Assembly: GCA_030052745.1 (NCBI GenBank)
Contig: JANBVO010000003.1
Coordinates: 62,001 to 126,000 of the forward strand
DNA from: Pleurostoma richardsiae
Taxonomy: Eukaryota; Ascomycota; Sordariomycetes; Calosphaeriales; Pleurostomataceae
DNA: 64,000 nt
Direction: 5' to 3'
Positions 45,574 to 57,610 of this stretch are shown here, in pieces. The notes beneath the pieces are model-generated. The model saw only the letters and a program-made list of their open reading frames with translations. It ran no database searches and was not told the origin of the DNA. Each line of letters begins with the position of its first letter. Positions within the stretch are counted from its first letter, which is position 1. The position numbers and the translations under genes are program-made.

Positions 45574-47415
45574 TTAGAAGCCTGAGGAGGGAAGGCAATC
45601 TGGATTTGCTGATTTGAACAGTCCTTGGCTGTTGCAATACTGGTACCAAGTCATGGTGTCGCCCACGAACCACTCCCAGGCCGAGCTGTATTAATAGCAC
45701 GGGTATTTCTCGTTTGTACTTTTCCTTCCGCGTGTTATTCCAGGTTCTTTGTGGTGTTATCCTTACTAGAGGGCGGGGGCATAAACTGTATAGGATGAAG
45801 CACTAGAACGGTGATGCAGACATCACCATAGGCAGATGAGGTCAACGTATTATGCTTTTCTACGTCCGACCTAGCGAAATGCACCGCCCGCCATGCGGGA
45901 AGTCGATCGGAGTCCTCCAGCTTCCTTGTATGACGCCGTTTCTTGCACAATCCCTGCTCCACCCCTCAAAATCTCGTGAGGCGTCCTCATCCCGACGTTG
46001 CTGGCGAGGTGACGTACGGCATACTCTTTACCTATGCAAGGAACGGGACTCCGCGACCATTCATCATAAGCATCGAAGTGATCCAGAAGATGTCACCATC
46101 TCAGTGACTGTGTGCAAGTGCAAAGGGGTCCGCGCAACCATTAGCTTTTGTCTGCACCCTTAGTCTCGATAGAGATCCTCCTTTCACCCAAACCAACCGG
46201 AGAGGAGGCAAGCAAGGGAAGAGGATGGTGGGATTGGGGAGACCGACCCCTAGGTCAGGGAGGCCTGCTCTCGACGTACACTCAGTCGTGATGGTCCCGG
46301 AATGCAGTCGAACACGCTGAACGGGGGCTACACGGTGCCTTTGACCGAAGAGAAGCGAGATGCAGAGTGCTGAGGGTTTGCAAAGCGAAGTGGTGCGGAA
46401 TCAGGTCCCCTCCCCCTCCGGATGCGTGCCCAAGCCTTACCAAACTCATCCGCCGGACCAGGGAGCGAGCAGTTAGGGAGTACCAGTCGGCGGAGTCGCA
46501 TTTGCATGCCACAATCCACACCCTTGACCTGCAAGGTTCAACGGAAATAACCTCTCAGCCATCCAGGAGTTAGTTAATCAGCAGCAGCGCGCGCCAGCGA
46601 GCCCTGATTAGAAGCAAGGTTTGGAACCCCGATGAGTCGGGCATCGTCCTGCACTCGACATCTGAACGCCTCGCACTTGTGGCTGACACTAAACCACCTA
46701 CCTAGGTAGACAGCAACTCTCTGGACAAAAGCACGATAACAGAATAGCACGCTTGTCCCTATTGTGCAGTAATCGGGGTTAAGCTCTGGAGTGACCAAGT
46801 AGGACGTGACAATCACAAGGGGCAAGTTGGCACGACGGCGCATGATGACAATAGAGAGAATGTGATTCCTCTCCTATTCAGATAGCGATCAGGGAGAGCC
46901 TTTTGCCCTCTCTGGGTGCCTGAATAGGAGAAACGGGTGCCTCCGGGTGTGGTGGAAGCGTTTGTTTTGGCTCTGGACGGTCTTATTGTGTGCGGCCCAT
47001 CCATTCCTCCCCAGCCTCCCCTCTTAAATAGGCCGGCCCGTTTCCTACCTACACCAATTTCCTCTTTCCGCCGCCCTCTCACGTAACCTCCCCACCTCCA
47101 GTCAACCTTCACGCCAGGACTGGACTGCCATTGCGACTCGTCTCGCGCGCGACTTGAACTCGGCAGCCTCCTCTGCGTGCACATGGGCTCTTTACATCCG
47201 TCGTTCTACCCTGCAGAGGCTTGACATCTCTGCTTATCCGTGCCCCTCGCCCTTGCGCCGGTCCGCTTTTCGCGTTTGTGGACTAGGCGCTCCCTCCACT
47301 ACCACCTTAACAAAGCACGCGAACAACTTACAAGACGCGTCGATCCCTACCAACTGCACCATTCGAGCAACTGCTCACATCCTCTTGCGCGTTCTAAACG
47401 TTCTTTCTACTCACA
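45574..47415. other. Intergenic, promoter side of ash1
   Basis: 1.8 kb with no supported gene. The last 400 bp before the ash1 ATG are C/T-rich and probably its leader. A TATA-like CTTAAATAGG lies near 47023. Confidence 0.45.
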
Positions 47416-50253
47416 ATGGCCGAATTGCCGGCTCTCCTCTCCGAGTCGAGCTTCTCGGGCCCTCCGACTGAGGCCTCGTCAAATGTCGCGTCCGCCACCT
47501 CAACACCTCCCACCACCGTCGCAGACAGCGACAGCCTGGATTCCGAGCACTTGAAGACCGACAACACCCCCATCCCCATGCTTGAAGAGGCAGAACCTCT
47601 CGCCAGTGTCACTGTCGCTATCCAAGACGTGGTCCAAGTGCGCATCCAGCAAAGCGAGACGCCTGCCGACCCCCCCGCCGAGTCACTGGCTCCGACCCCA
47701 ACCTCCGAGCGACGCACGCGGCACCCACGGGTGAGCAGCAGCGCGCCTGTTTATAACCTGGCCAAGCTCAGCGGGACTGATGTGCACGGCAAGCGACGCG
47801 CCAAGGGGGATATTGTGAGCGACAAGCGGAGGCGGACCATCTCTGGCGACACGCTCATCAATGACGGCGCTCATGGTGGTGCCCACAATGGCAGCCTGGA
47901 CAGCCTGGTCAAAGACGGCATTGAGGCGCTGGATCTGGACTGGTCCATCAAGGGGCCAAAGTCCCCCCGCAGGGCAGCGGCGAGCGCCTCGTCAAAGAAG
48001 ACCAAGGAGTCGCCCGCCAAGCGCGTCTCGACGCGTTCGTCCAGCTCAACCATTGAGGCCCTGACCACCACGGTGTCTGCGCTCGGAAAACGGGGTCGCA
48101 AGATCTTCCAGCGCCCGGCTAGGATGTCCCGCGAGCTCATGAGGCTCCGGGACACCAAAGAATTTGCCCACATCGACGACAAGCCAGTCTTGCACACGGT
48201 GTGGAGCAATGGCAAGTTCGTCGACCCCAGCGAGCTAGAAACGGCCGAGGCGCAGCCCGCGCGGAAGAGACGGAGGACTGGTGGCGAAGATGAGGAGAAG
48301 AAGGAGAAGGAGAAGGCGAAGGAGACTGCTCAGGTGCAGGAGGAGGCGCCCTCTACGGCCGTCAAGCAGAAGCGCGTCAAGAAGTGGATGGACAAGGGCT
48401 TGTATGCCGGCCAAGACGCGCCCATCGACATATTCAAGGGCCTGACGACCGCGGAGAAGAAGAAGCTGGCCCAGCTCCCGGAGCTCGTACCGAGCGGCAA
48501 GGTCAACAAGATCCTGCCGATGCCCATCTTCAACGGCCTTCGAATGCTCATTAATGGCCGAGACTTCAAGCTGCCGTTCGACGTCTGCAATCCTCTCCCT
48601 CCCGGCCAGCCCAAGCCCGACGAGTGGAGGAAGATGACAAGGAGTAAGTCGTGACTGTCCCCAGACTTGATCAACCCACTTTTTAAAACAACGCTGACCT
48701 CGTGCTCGCAGATCGCTTCGTCGGGGATGCCGCGACGTACTGGAGGAAGACCGACCACTTCAAGGATTATCAGTCCAAGTGTGTGTGCACGGCCGAGGAC
48801 GGGTGCGCGGAGGACTGCCAGAATCGCATCATGCTCTACGAGTGCGACGACAGGAACTGCAACGCCGGCGAGGAGCACTGCACCAACCGCGCCTTCCAGA
48901 ACCTTCAGGAGAGGACGAAGAAGGGCGGCAGGTACCGCGTCGGCGTCGAGGTGATGAAGACGTCCGACCGCGGCTACGGTGTTCGCAGCAATCGCTGCTT
49001 CGAGCCCAACCAGATCATCATGGAGTACACGGGCGAGATCATCACCGAGGAGGAGTGCGAGAGGCGCATGAACGAGGTTTACAAGGACAACGAGGTGAGA
49101 TTTCCCACGTGACACCCACTTACGCAGCCGGGATGATCAGTGTCTAACGGAGCTGCAGTGCTACTATCTCATGTCCTTCGATCAGAACATGATCATCGAC
49201 GCCACCACGGGCAACATCGCCCGCTTCGTCAACCACTCGTGCTCGCCCAACTGCCGGATGGAGAAGTGGATCGTGCGCGGGCAGCCGCGCATGGCGCTCT
49301 TCGCCGGCGACCGGCCCATCACCACGGGCGAGGAGCTGACCTACGACTACAACTTCGACCCCTTCTCCGCTAAGAACGTGCAGAAGTGCCTCTGCGGCAG
49401 CGCCAACTGCCGCGGGGTCCTGGGCCCCAAGAAGCGCGCCGAGCCGGACGGCAGGCCCAAGTCGGCGGCCGCCGTCGAGGCGGCGAAGAACCTGAAGGAG
49501 GCGGTCAAGGGCAAGGCGCGGGCCGGCAAGCGCAAGCTGAAGGAGCTGCTGGGCGGGCAGGAGGACGAGGCCGAGGCGTCGGGCGGCCGGGGCGCCGCCA
49601 AGAAGCGAAGGGTCGCGCTGCTGGCGCCGCCGGCCAAGCCCATCACCACGAGCAGCCAGGCCATCAAGCGGTCGCTGTCGGCGGCGAGCCTCAAGGCCGC
49701 CAAGAGCGTGGCCAAGGGCGCTGCGACAGCGGTCAGGAAGGCCGCGTCCAGCATCTCGGTCGCGTCGCGCGCGGCCCTCGCGCCCGCCACGCCCGCCAGG
49801 GGCGGCGCCGTCGCCGTGGTGCGCAAGTCGGCCAGTGCGGGCACCCTGCGCACGTACAGCAAGGGCGGCCGCAAGCAGATGGCGGTGTCGTCGTCGCGCC
49901 GCTCGTCCGAGACCATCGTGGCGCACCCGGAGGGCGACCGCGCGGGCAGCGCCAAGAAAGGCAAGCGGTCCTCTACCGCGTCGTCCCTGGGGAAGAAGTC
50001 ACCCGCGTCGTCCATGGCCAAGAAGTCACCTGCGTCATACACGGCCAAGAAGTCTCCCGCGTCGTCGGCCAGGAGCGTCAAGTCGCGTAAGAGCGTGCTC
50101 GTCGCGTCGCCGGGCTCCGTCAAGTTCCCGAAGAGGAAGTCCGCGGCGGCGGCCTCGCCTGGTCGCAAGAGCGTCAAGTCCACGACATCGTCGCCGCGCA
50201 GGGGCTTGGAGCTGTCGCGAGCGCACAAGATCCGTCGGGTGATGAATGAATAG
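47416..50253 (+). CDS. ash1: ASH1-type SET-domain histone H3K36 methyltransferase (901 aa)
   Basis: Three exons: 47416-48643, 48712-49094 and 49159-50253. The frame is kept at both joins (MTR-NRFVGDA and YKDNE-CYYLMSF). Residues 1-430 are polar and basic, without a recognised domain. An AWS zinc domain starts at C433 (C433, C435, C441, C445, C454, C459, C466), then a SET domain with MEYTGEIITEEEC, the cofactor-binding RFVNHSCSPNC (559-569) and the catalytic-site LTYDYNFDPF (597-606), then a post-SET C614-x-C616-x4-C621. The AWS-SET-postSET order is shared by Set2 and Ash1. A 430-residue N-terminus and the absence of Set2's WW and SRI domains favour ASH1, which deposits H3K36 methylation on silent, facultative-heterochromatin genes in Sordariomycetes. 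The last 270 residues are Lys/Ala/Ser-rich with three KKSPAS repeats, like a histone H1 tail. Confidence 0.9.
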
Positions 50254-50944
50254 TGGAGGATGTCTTCATGGTGTGGTTACTTTATTTCGGCCTGATTGAC
50301 GAGCACCCCCAAGATCTTCGACCTGGCGAGTCTTCCGAGATAGCGATTTGCAAGTTACCAACTGTGGACTGAGCCAGAGATCATCGGCCAAGAGCTTGTA
50401 TGAGTATGAGGAAGGGGTCGAGGAGAGGAGTCGTCTGGCGAGGAAGGGCAGCGGGAAACTGATTCTCTCGACGAGGTTATCTCGATGTCCGTACATGTCA
50501 AGCTTGCTTCGCCTTGTCACCGTGGGAGACCCCGTCTTTCAGGAAGGGACTCCTCACAGCGAATGTCATTTATTCATCTACGCGAAGGGAAGGGCGAGGA
50601 GGGAGATACGGAAGGAAAGGGGACATAGGGAAGATTTGCTCATCTGGCTGCTCTTCGTCGTCATCGTCGTTCGGCTTTTTTTGTCATGGATTTTACACAA
50701 ACGGAGTGGAGGCGAGAGAGAGAAACGGCTGGCTCAACTTGGCTGAACGATGTTTCGGAGGCGGACCTCGGGGGTTTTATTGCGCCCTCCTCCTCCACCA
50801 CCGGGGTCTTTTTTCGTGTACAGGAAGGGGGAGGATTCAACAAAGTGTTAGGAGGGCTAATAGATGCTTGATACATGTGTCTGCCGTCTTGACTGTGCTG
50901 CTGGTGCTGCGATGAGGGGTTCGTGGGCTGGGTGTTTGCTCTGG
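50254..50944. other. 3' flank of ash1
   Basis: No gene recognised. It is probably 3' UTR and spacer up to the minisatellite. Confidence 0.5.
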
Positions 50945-51384
50945 TCCTTGTGTAACCGTGTGAAGGGGGGGAGACTCGAGTTCTTGTGTAACCCCAAATG
51001 AGGTTTTGTACGACGTGAGAGAGGAAGTTCGAGTTTTTGTGTAACCTGAGACCCCTGTTCTGTCACCCCAGATGCCTCTTCGTGGAACCCGGTGAGGGCA
51101 GTTCGAGCAATTGTGTTACCCCAGCTGCATATTGTACGACCTGAGAGGGGGAAGTTCGAGTTTTTGTGTCACCCCAGGTGCATGTCTGTGTGACCACCCA
51201 ACTTCACGAAGAGCTCGAACGTGAGAGGCCAGGTCCGGCTCTCGTGAGAAAAGGGGGGGGAGATTCGAGTTTTTGTGTAACCCGAGATGACGTTCTGTAC
51301 GACCTGAAGGAGGGAGTTCGAGTTTTTGTGTAACCTGAGATCCCTGTTTTCTCCGACGTACGACGTCTGTTGTGTGACCACCCG
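50945..51384 (-). repeat. 53-bp minisatellite array, right inverted copy
   Basis: Read on the minus strand this has the same unit as 37230-37664: GGTTACACAAAAACTCGAAC plus GGTCGTACAAAA. Complementary TAACC or CACC ends fall at 50991, 51044, 51118, 51171, 51280 and 51333, so neighbouring pairs are again 53 bp apart, with irregular gaps between pairs. Both arrays also share the edge words GGTGGTCACACA and CACCGGGTTCCAC. Relative to the left copy it is inverted and 13.3 kb away. Confidence 0.9.
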
Positions 51385-53729
51385 TGAGAGTCTGATGGTG
51401 GGGAGAGGCCCCTCCTGGCTGGCTGCTCACCGCCGTCGAGCCCTTCCTGATCATGACGAGACCGATTCTGATCCCCAAGAATGCCCTGCGGGGAAAGAAG
51501 CGTGCACAATATGGGGACTGCAATGTGCGCTGCAAGTTCGTATGTAGGTAGGTGTGTGGATGTTTTCTGCCTCTCTGCTGTCCGTCCGCCTCACCCTCCC
51601 CGCCGGTCCGCAGACCGCCAGCGGGCGCGCAGCGCGATCGAGCTCGGGTCGCGGTGCTCAACCTCGCCTCAGAGGATGACACGCCTAATTGACAGCTTCG
51701 CCCCTGTGCGATCCCTTCAAGAAGCCTCAGAACTCGCCATGGAACGACGGAGGGCAATTCAAGGACTCTCCGATGGCGGAGGACGGTCGTTCCTGACCTC
51801 GGTGTGGCAGTGATGCACACCTACCCCGCCACGCTGCTGCTCACCTTGGCTGACCGCTTCACCTTGAATATCAACACTGCAGTGATAGTGCGTCAGCTAG
51901 GCTCGTAGCCATTCCGCTAGCTGCAGGGCGTGTCACCCCTCAGCCTTCCCGATCTCGCACTTCGCCGTGCTCACTGCTTGGTCATGACCCTTCGACGCCG
52001 AGTACCGCACTTTGCGGAGGTTGTTGTTGTTGTTGTTCCGCGCCAGCACTAGTAGATGAGTGAGAGTCACAGGAACGATATCGGGGATTCCTGGATCGGT
52101 GGTTTGGAGCCCGGCGCTAAAGGTTTGACGCTTCTCCTCGGTGTAGCAAGGCGGACGGGATGGGCAGTCTCGGTGAGGCGGACGATCGTTCTTCACGTTT
52201 TCCCTCCATGAGAGTGAGAGCTGCCCTAGCTATGACGCGGGCTGTGTGTGAAGTGCAAGCCGGAGGTGCACATAGCTACGTTAGCTGGTATCTACCATGC
52301 TCGTCCTCGGTCGGGTCATGAGCGGATCCGTGGCGTCATCTCAACCTTTGCGGCGCCGTCGTGCTTACGCCTAGGAAGGGCGGAGCCTCCATAAGGTGCA
52401 ACCTGCCTGCAGGGGGTGGAGGAAAGATGATCCCGCTGGGACAGAACCGGTGAAATTACACTTTGCTAGCGACATAGGGAGGGAAGGACGGCATCATTAA
52501 ACTACCTACCTAGGCTAGCTGGGTATCTCGGTGATGGTTGCGGGCTAATATCCTCGCATTGGAGTCGATTTGATACATCCGCTTGGACTGAGGCCGCCTC
52601 CAAAGTGCATCGTATTGGTGGGGGATAACGCGAAAGATCGGCCGAGCGAGTAGAAGAGCGACGAAACCCAGCCCCCCCCCTAGATTCCCCAGGCGTCACT
52701 TCTCGCGAAAGCGGGAATACGCGCTCCCCATTTCACGCGCATCATGCATCACCGAGAAAGCCCATGACGGGGACGCGTCGATGTCTGGAGACAGGCTTGA
52801 TTGGAGCGGTAACCGTCGGGTCTACAACCGTTGCTGTGCCAGACTGTTTCTGCCTGGACTGGGTGGCATTAGGGGGGTTGACGACTAACTAGACGGCGTC
52901 AGTGATGCATGGGCCAATCATCACGACCCCCCAGCGACGATCCCTAACCAATGCCAGCCCCCCAAGCGAAACATCAATGCGGCTCTGCGCTGATCGATGG
53001 TTGTCAATTGAGAGTCACGGTTGCACCAGGTCGAGGGTATGAGTCAAAGAAGTGGAACAAGACGGGAGGAGGAGACGCAAAACAAGATGCCAATTGAGGT
53101 AACGACCGACTAAACTAGGAAATCAACAGCAGAAGGAGAAGAAACAGTAAGACACCGAAGCAAACCACCCGTGTTCCCCCGGTCTAGCGACCAATCTCGC
53201 TCTATGATGCAAACACCATGCAGGGACCACTAGCAGTGCCGTTGCTCCTGTGATCTCGTTGACAAATTGAGCAACGAGGCCGTCCAATGCATCTGCCGTG
53301 AAGATATCAGAGCGCCAATGAAATGCCAAAGTTGGAGCGCTGAGCCCCCAAACTCCGTTCTAGCCACCCAATGCCAATGCCAATGCCAATGCCGGTACAT
53401 CAGAAATGCATGATGCGTGAGCAAGACCATGATCTAGACAAAGGAAAGACAGAGGAAAGACAGAGGGAAGACAAAATGAAAATCAAATGCGATGCCGAGC
53501 TCCAGAAGAGTCGCAAATGCGTCCTGTCGATAGGCTATTGTCATGCTGCGAGATTCGGTCACTGAGCAGCCACTGACGGAATCTTAGCGAACCTGGAAAG
53601 TTTGGGCGTCTCGAGTGGCTAAGCCAAGTTGGTGATGGAGATTCAACTCGACCCGTGCGAAGGTGAGTGCGTCGAGCCTCGCAGTGACGAGACGGCCGTC
53701 TCAAAGCAAAGCGAGGCATATCTCTTCTC
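51385..53729. other. Gene-free stretch
   Basis: No protein-like frame. It contains a (GTT)n run near 52020-52035 and the CCAATG array at 53368-53397. Confidence 0.5.
53368..53397 (+). repeat. Five tandem CCAATG hexamers
   Basis: CCAATG is repeated five times without change. Each unit contains CCAAT, the core of the HAP/CBC binding site, but the position is far from a recognised start codon and the repeat is more simply a microsatellite. Confidence 0.8.
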
Positions 53730-53935
53730 TTAATGTCTGCCGGGAAGGTTGTGGATGAAGACGTAGCACGAGGTGCACCTCTTGTGCGAGCATTCAACGC
53801 AGACAGGCGTCGTGGAGACGAGCATACTGCCGTGGCCGCAGTTGTCCTATAGAGAGTCAGCACTCCAACTTCGGATCAATGGGGAGAAAGAATTCGTACG
53901 CAGTTCCACATCTGAACAGTTCGGCGTTTGCCCAT
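53730..53935 (-). CDS. Small Cys-rich zinc-ribbon-like protein (50 aa, two exons)
   Basis: The minus-strand exons are 53935-53900 (MGKRRTVQMWNC) and 53846-53730, joined by a 53-bp intron GTACGA...CTATAG. The protein reads W10-N-C12-x2-C15, then a 12-residue gap, then C28-x2-C31-x-H33-K-R-C36-x2-C39 and a short tail ending PGRH. Six Cys and one His in paired spacing indicate a zinc-binding ribbon. No signal peptide or membrane segment is present. The intron falls just after the first Cys of the first pair. Proteins with this W-x-C-x2-C ... C-x2-C-x-H layout occur as small families of unknown function in filamentous ascomycetes (from memory). The frame stays open further upstream of the ATG, but without similarity. 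It resembles the protein at 60717-61112. Confidence 0.65.
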
Positions 53936-55652
53936 GGCAGTGGCGTGCGTGTTAAAATTTTCAAGAGTTTTCAGTCTGAAGGCAGAGCAAGGGGTAGACA
54001 ACAATTCTTGAGATCTCGGTTTCAGCAAATTGGAGCAAGACTTCCTGCGAGGACTTTGGCGTAGTGTTGTGCGTGCTTGTACTTGTAGAGACACAACAGG
54101 GGCGATGCCACCGCCAGAGAACCCAAGGTCTTTATAAATTAAAGATTGGGAGTTTCTAGGTTGTGAAACCGAGGTCGTCAAGAGTTGCGCAGCCACCGGA
54201 AGAGTCCACCACGGGCAGAATGACCCCCGTAAACCTACCAATGTCTCCAGGGCTTGTAATTCCATGTCTTGCTTGCGTCCGCAGCAGAGCTGCGCAGGTC
54301 CACTTGGGTCCATTGACTATCCAGGCATCTCTCAGGGGAGAGCAATGAGAGCCCGAGGCGCGCCTAGAGAGGGAAGCAGATACCGGTGAGAATCGACCAC
54401 TTAGACGGGAAAGGAGACTTTCGACAATTTCGTTCGCCGAGACACGAGCCCTGAAGGGAGTCATATGTCTTCGTCTCGTCTCCGCCTCAAAGTCACATAG
54501 CCAGGGTCGGGTTGTTCGAAGCGTGCCCATTGGCAAAGGAAGGGGTCGGAGAGGATCGGCACCTTGCTTGTGATCTCGGTAATATAGCACTGTGACCATG
54601 CCTCGACAGACTAAGGTGGACAAGCGAAGCGGCTATTCGTGGCTGGCAAGCAAGGTAGCTGGGGCCTCAGGGCCTAGGAGAGATGTCGGGGGTCCGAAGC
54701 CCCAGCGCCGTGACACAGCCGGTAGCCCAAACATCTGAGACTCGGCTTTTCCGAGCCTAGAGTAGTAAAGATGATTAGCATCGTTGTTGGAATGAGGCTT
54801 GGTAGTCCATTATACGGAGCGGACGCTCTGTGTGAACTGAGTTAGGGTTTCGAAGTTCGATCAGCCGTGATCGAGGAAACTAGCCCCATTGAAGCCAGTG
54901 TCGGTCATAGGGTTCCTTTAGTCATGACCTCTTGGAGAAAGTGTCGCAAGGGGAGCATTGCATGTACGTATGTACACGAAGATGTACATCGTTACAAAAT
55001 GCGGCTCTTGAAGCGCCAGGCTGCTGAGAAGCTGTTTTGCATCCTATTCCGCATGGCACTCGCTGCAGGGGTTTCAACCGGCATGCAAGGTGCTGTGGGC
55101 CGTGTGCTGACGGCGCAGACATGCCCCTCTGTGCACAGCCAGCTTTGCCCGGAAAACCACCACACGTGGGGTAAAGGCATGCCTAGCTAGGCATTCTGCT
55201 TGGCTCCAATGGCAAGCGATTACTTGACCAATGCCTCGTTCTGGAACCTGCTTGACTGCCGTCGTCCGATGATTGACTCATTAACGGGTTTAAGAGCCGC
55301 ATCGTCAAAGGCGCGCTCATGCTGAGGCCTCATTCTCCGCAGCGTCGGTGATGTACGACATCGGTGCCTATTGCCTAAATGCAGCGGCTGGCATGCCCCC
55401 TGAATCATTTGAGTGCTGACTTAGCAGGGCGAGCCCCCCCAATAGCGAACGGACGTCGCTGGCAAGAGGAACTTCCTCATGAGCGTTTTTTGAGCCGCAT
55501 CAGCCTGGCTTCTCAGGGTCGGCAGCATTCCCCGTTCGCTAGTCAGAACATGATTCCATTACAGCTCTCGCGTAGAAACGCCTTGGAATAGCAGGCGGAC
55601 ATCTGGAAAAGATAGAGAGATTGAAAGAGGAAACGAGTTGGAGAGAGAAGAA
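53936..55652. other. Gene-poor stretch
   Basis: No supported gene. Frames such as 54156-54623 (minus) and 54867-55190 (plus) lack motifs. Two weak hairpins lie at 54688-54703 and 54741-54755. Confidence 0.45.
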
Positions 55653-55667
55653 GGGGGGGGGGGGGGG
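55653..55667 (+). repeat. Poly-G run of 15
   Basis: Fifteen consecutive G bases lie in a purine-rich context. The run length may be uncertain in the assembly. Confidence 0.8.
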
Positions 55668-55715
55668 ACGAATTGCGAAAGGAAGGAAAGGGGCCGCACC
55701 GTATCTAAGTTGGAA

Positions 55716-55886
55716 TCATATCGAGATGCTACTAGCTCCGAGAGAGGCGTGTTTACAACCGCTGCATTTGACGAAATGGCACTCAGTACAGCAGATCTTT
55801 TCGGGTTGCAATGATATTTGAAATAGTACACGACCCCGGGACAGAGCTTCAGATGAGTCGAGCTGGCCTCGGAAGGAACAGACCAT
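55716..55886 (-). pseudogene. Possible degenerate third copy of the small Cys-rich family
   Basis: A 56-codon minus-strand frame starts MVCSFRGQLDSSEAL and ends with ICCTECHFVKCSGCKHA plus nine residues. The C-x2-C-x4-C-x2-C of the second half has the same spacing as in the protein at 53730-53935 (C-x2-C-x-H-K-R-C-x2-C). In the first half only one Cys (VCSFRG) is in place: the second would fall where an Arg stands, and the Trp position reads Met. It is either a decayed copy, a chance match, or a real protein with an extra exon that I could not define. Confidence 0.35.
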
Positions 55887-57320
55887 GTTTTGCTGAGTGC
55901 ATTTTGTCTCTGTAAGCGCACAGTGGAGGAGGTACCCCTGACGAGGTCCTCCGAGCCGTAGGAAGCAGAAAGACCAAGAGACATCAGGGACCATGAATGA
56001 GCAGGACACTGGAGGATGGGCGGACATTTATATCGTTTCTCGAGGATTTAGAATGGCCGCAGACCATCATATTGTGTAACACCCCTTCTGAGAAGGCCGG
56101 CGTACACTTGCATTGGCCATGAACAACTGGAGCTGGAGGGAGGCGAACCATGCTGGCGAACGAGGCAATGAGAACCAGTGAGAGAGCGCGTAAGGGCAAG
56201 GGGAGTCTTATCAGGTGGCAGTCAAAGCGCCCGAGAAGTACTTAAGAAGGTAAGATGGATCCGTGACCGAAGAGTTGACTCTGTGGCGGTCCATGGCAGG
56301 CGGCTACGCACCGATGTGCGAGTGATTCCCTCCTTTCCGCGTGCCGCTGGTCAAGGATGCCTTGGCGAGGTCTTTGCAATCAGTCATTGGTGACGAGAGT
56401 ACGATGGCGATGAAGGATCATGGCTTCCCTCAGCCGAATGAGCACGCAGCGGCTGGTCAGAGCCTGATCCAGACATGTCGCCCCGCGGCGGTGAAGCCCG
56501 GCTTGCTGGTATGCTATCGCGTTGGCGACTCGGCATTGGTCTGTTGGGTGAAACACAGGGCTCTGCAAAAGTAGAATGAGCAGTATGCCTGGAAGATCAC
56601 AGGGAAGGGCCTCTGAAAGTATGAGTGACGAAGGGTGTTCAAAGGATGAGTCTCCCTGGCCGTAACTGTGGGAATGCCTGAGCACGCGGAGGGGGGTGAC
56701 CCGGTGGTGTTCATGTGGTCCTCGATATCTGTCGCAGAGCCGCAGAGCCGCATGGCAGACACAGAAAGGGTGATTGCCTCAGGCCGAGGGTGGTAGTCGC
56801 AGCCAAAGGTAAGGTCATCCCCAAGACTGCGATTCGTCGATGTGTTCTCCGGAAGGAGTTGCTCCCTGAATATTCAATCGCAGGGCCAAAATGCCCATCC
56901 ATCAACTCAACCGGTTCAGCTGGCCGTTTGGCTCGGTCATTCTTTGCCCATGGCTTTTGATATTTGAAGGGGTGTGCCCTGTGGCTGACATGGTTGGCTG
57001 CAGAGCATTGCTGCGACTGCCACCACCAGCCAAATGTGTAATTCTATGTATCAGCCGCTCAACTTTGCCTACTGTAAGGGCGGCAGAGGTTCACAGAGCC
57101 GAGGACGGCGTTGGAGAAGCATGAAATGTGCCTGGAGAACTCGCAGTCGTGAGAACAGATCTGAAGAGCGTTTCAGGTAAAGAAGAAGTCGCCGAAGAGG
57201 TTTCTTCCTCGACAATCAGGGGCACCTATTAAAGAAGGGACTCGGGCCATGAGAGGGGGCACGTGATCTGAGCGCAAGTACCCCGTACATCTCATTTCGT
57301 CATCTCCAAGTCCGGCAGGT
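55887..57320. other. Gene-poor stretch upstream of pfa5
   Basis: No supported gene on either strand. Confidence 0.45.
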
Positions 57321-57357
57321 CGAACTTCGAATTTCGAAACTTCGAAACTTCGAGGAA
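57321..57357. promoter_or_regulatory. TTCGAA-rich array upstream of pfa5
   Basis: GAACTTCGAATTTCGAAACT is continued by TCGAAACTTCGAGGAAG. Three TTCGAA palindromes and two GAAACTTC blocks occur in 37 bp, about 255 bp before the pfa5 start codon. GAAnnTTC is the pattern of heat-shock elements, so Hsf1 control is possible. A simple tandem repeat is the alternative. Confidence 0.35.
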
Positions 57358-57610
57358 GCTCCCATCCCGTCGAGTTTCAATTGTCAAGCACGTCAGGCAC
57401 CTCGAGTAGGGCTCGCCAGCACCTCTCGCTGCAGACAACTCGAGCGTCGGCGACATCTTGGTGCATTCATCCTTTATTCTCCAGCACCATTTGCGCTCGG
57501 CGGCGGCATTCATTACCACCGCCCGCGGATCGCTGTGCTCCATCGCAGCCACTGGGCGTTGCCCCCGGAAGTCCGTCGCAACGCGCGATGAGGGTGCAAC
57601 CACACTCGTG
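57358..57610 (+). promoter_or_regulatory. Probable pfa5 promoter-proximal region and leader
   Basis: C/T-rich sequence directly before the ATG at 57611. No TATA box is evident. Confidence 0.35.

Noticed and set aside
49144-50228. Long minus-strand frames opposite ash1
   Set aside because: Antisense shadows of a very GC-rich Lys/Ala-coding region.
50945-51384. Possible CRISPR array
   Set aside because: The intervals between repeated words are themselves repeated, there is no spacer diversity, and the host is a eukaryote.
53230-53430. Frame with HWHWHWHW repeat
   Set aside because: It is the translation of the CCAATG microsatellite, not a gene.
54685-54760. Two short hairpins resembling a small RNA or terminator
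   Set aside because: Stems are only 4-5 bp; no RNA family fits.
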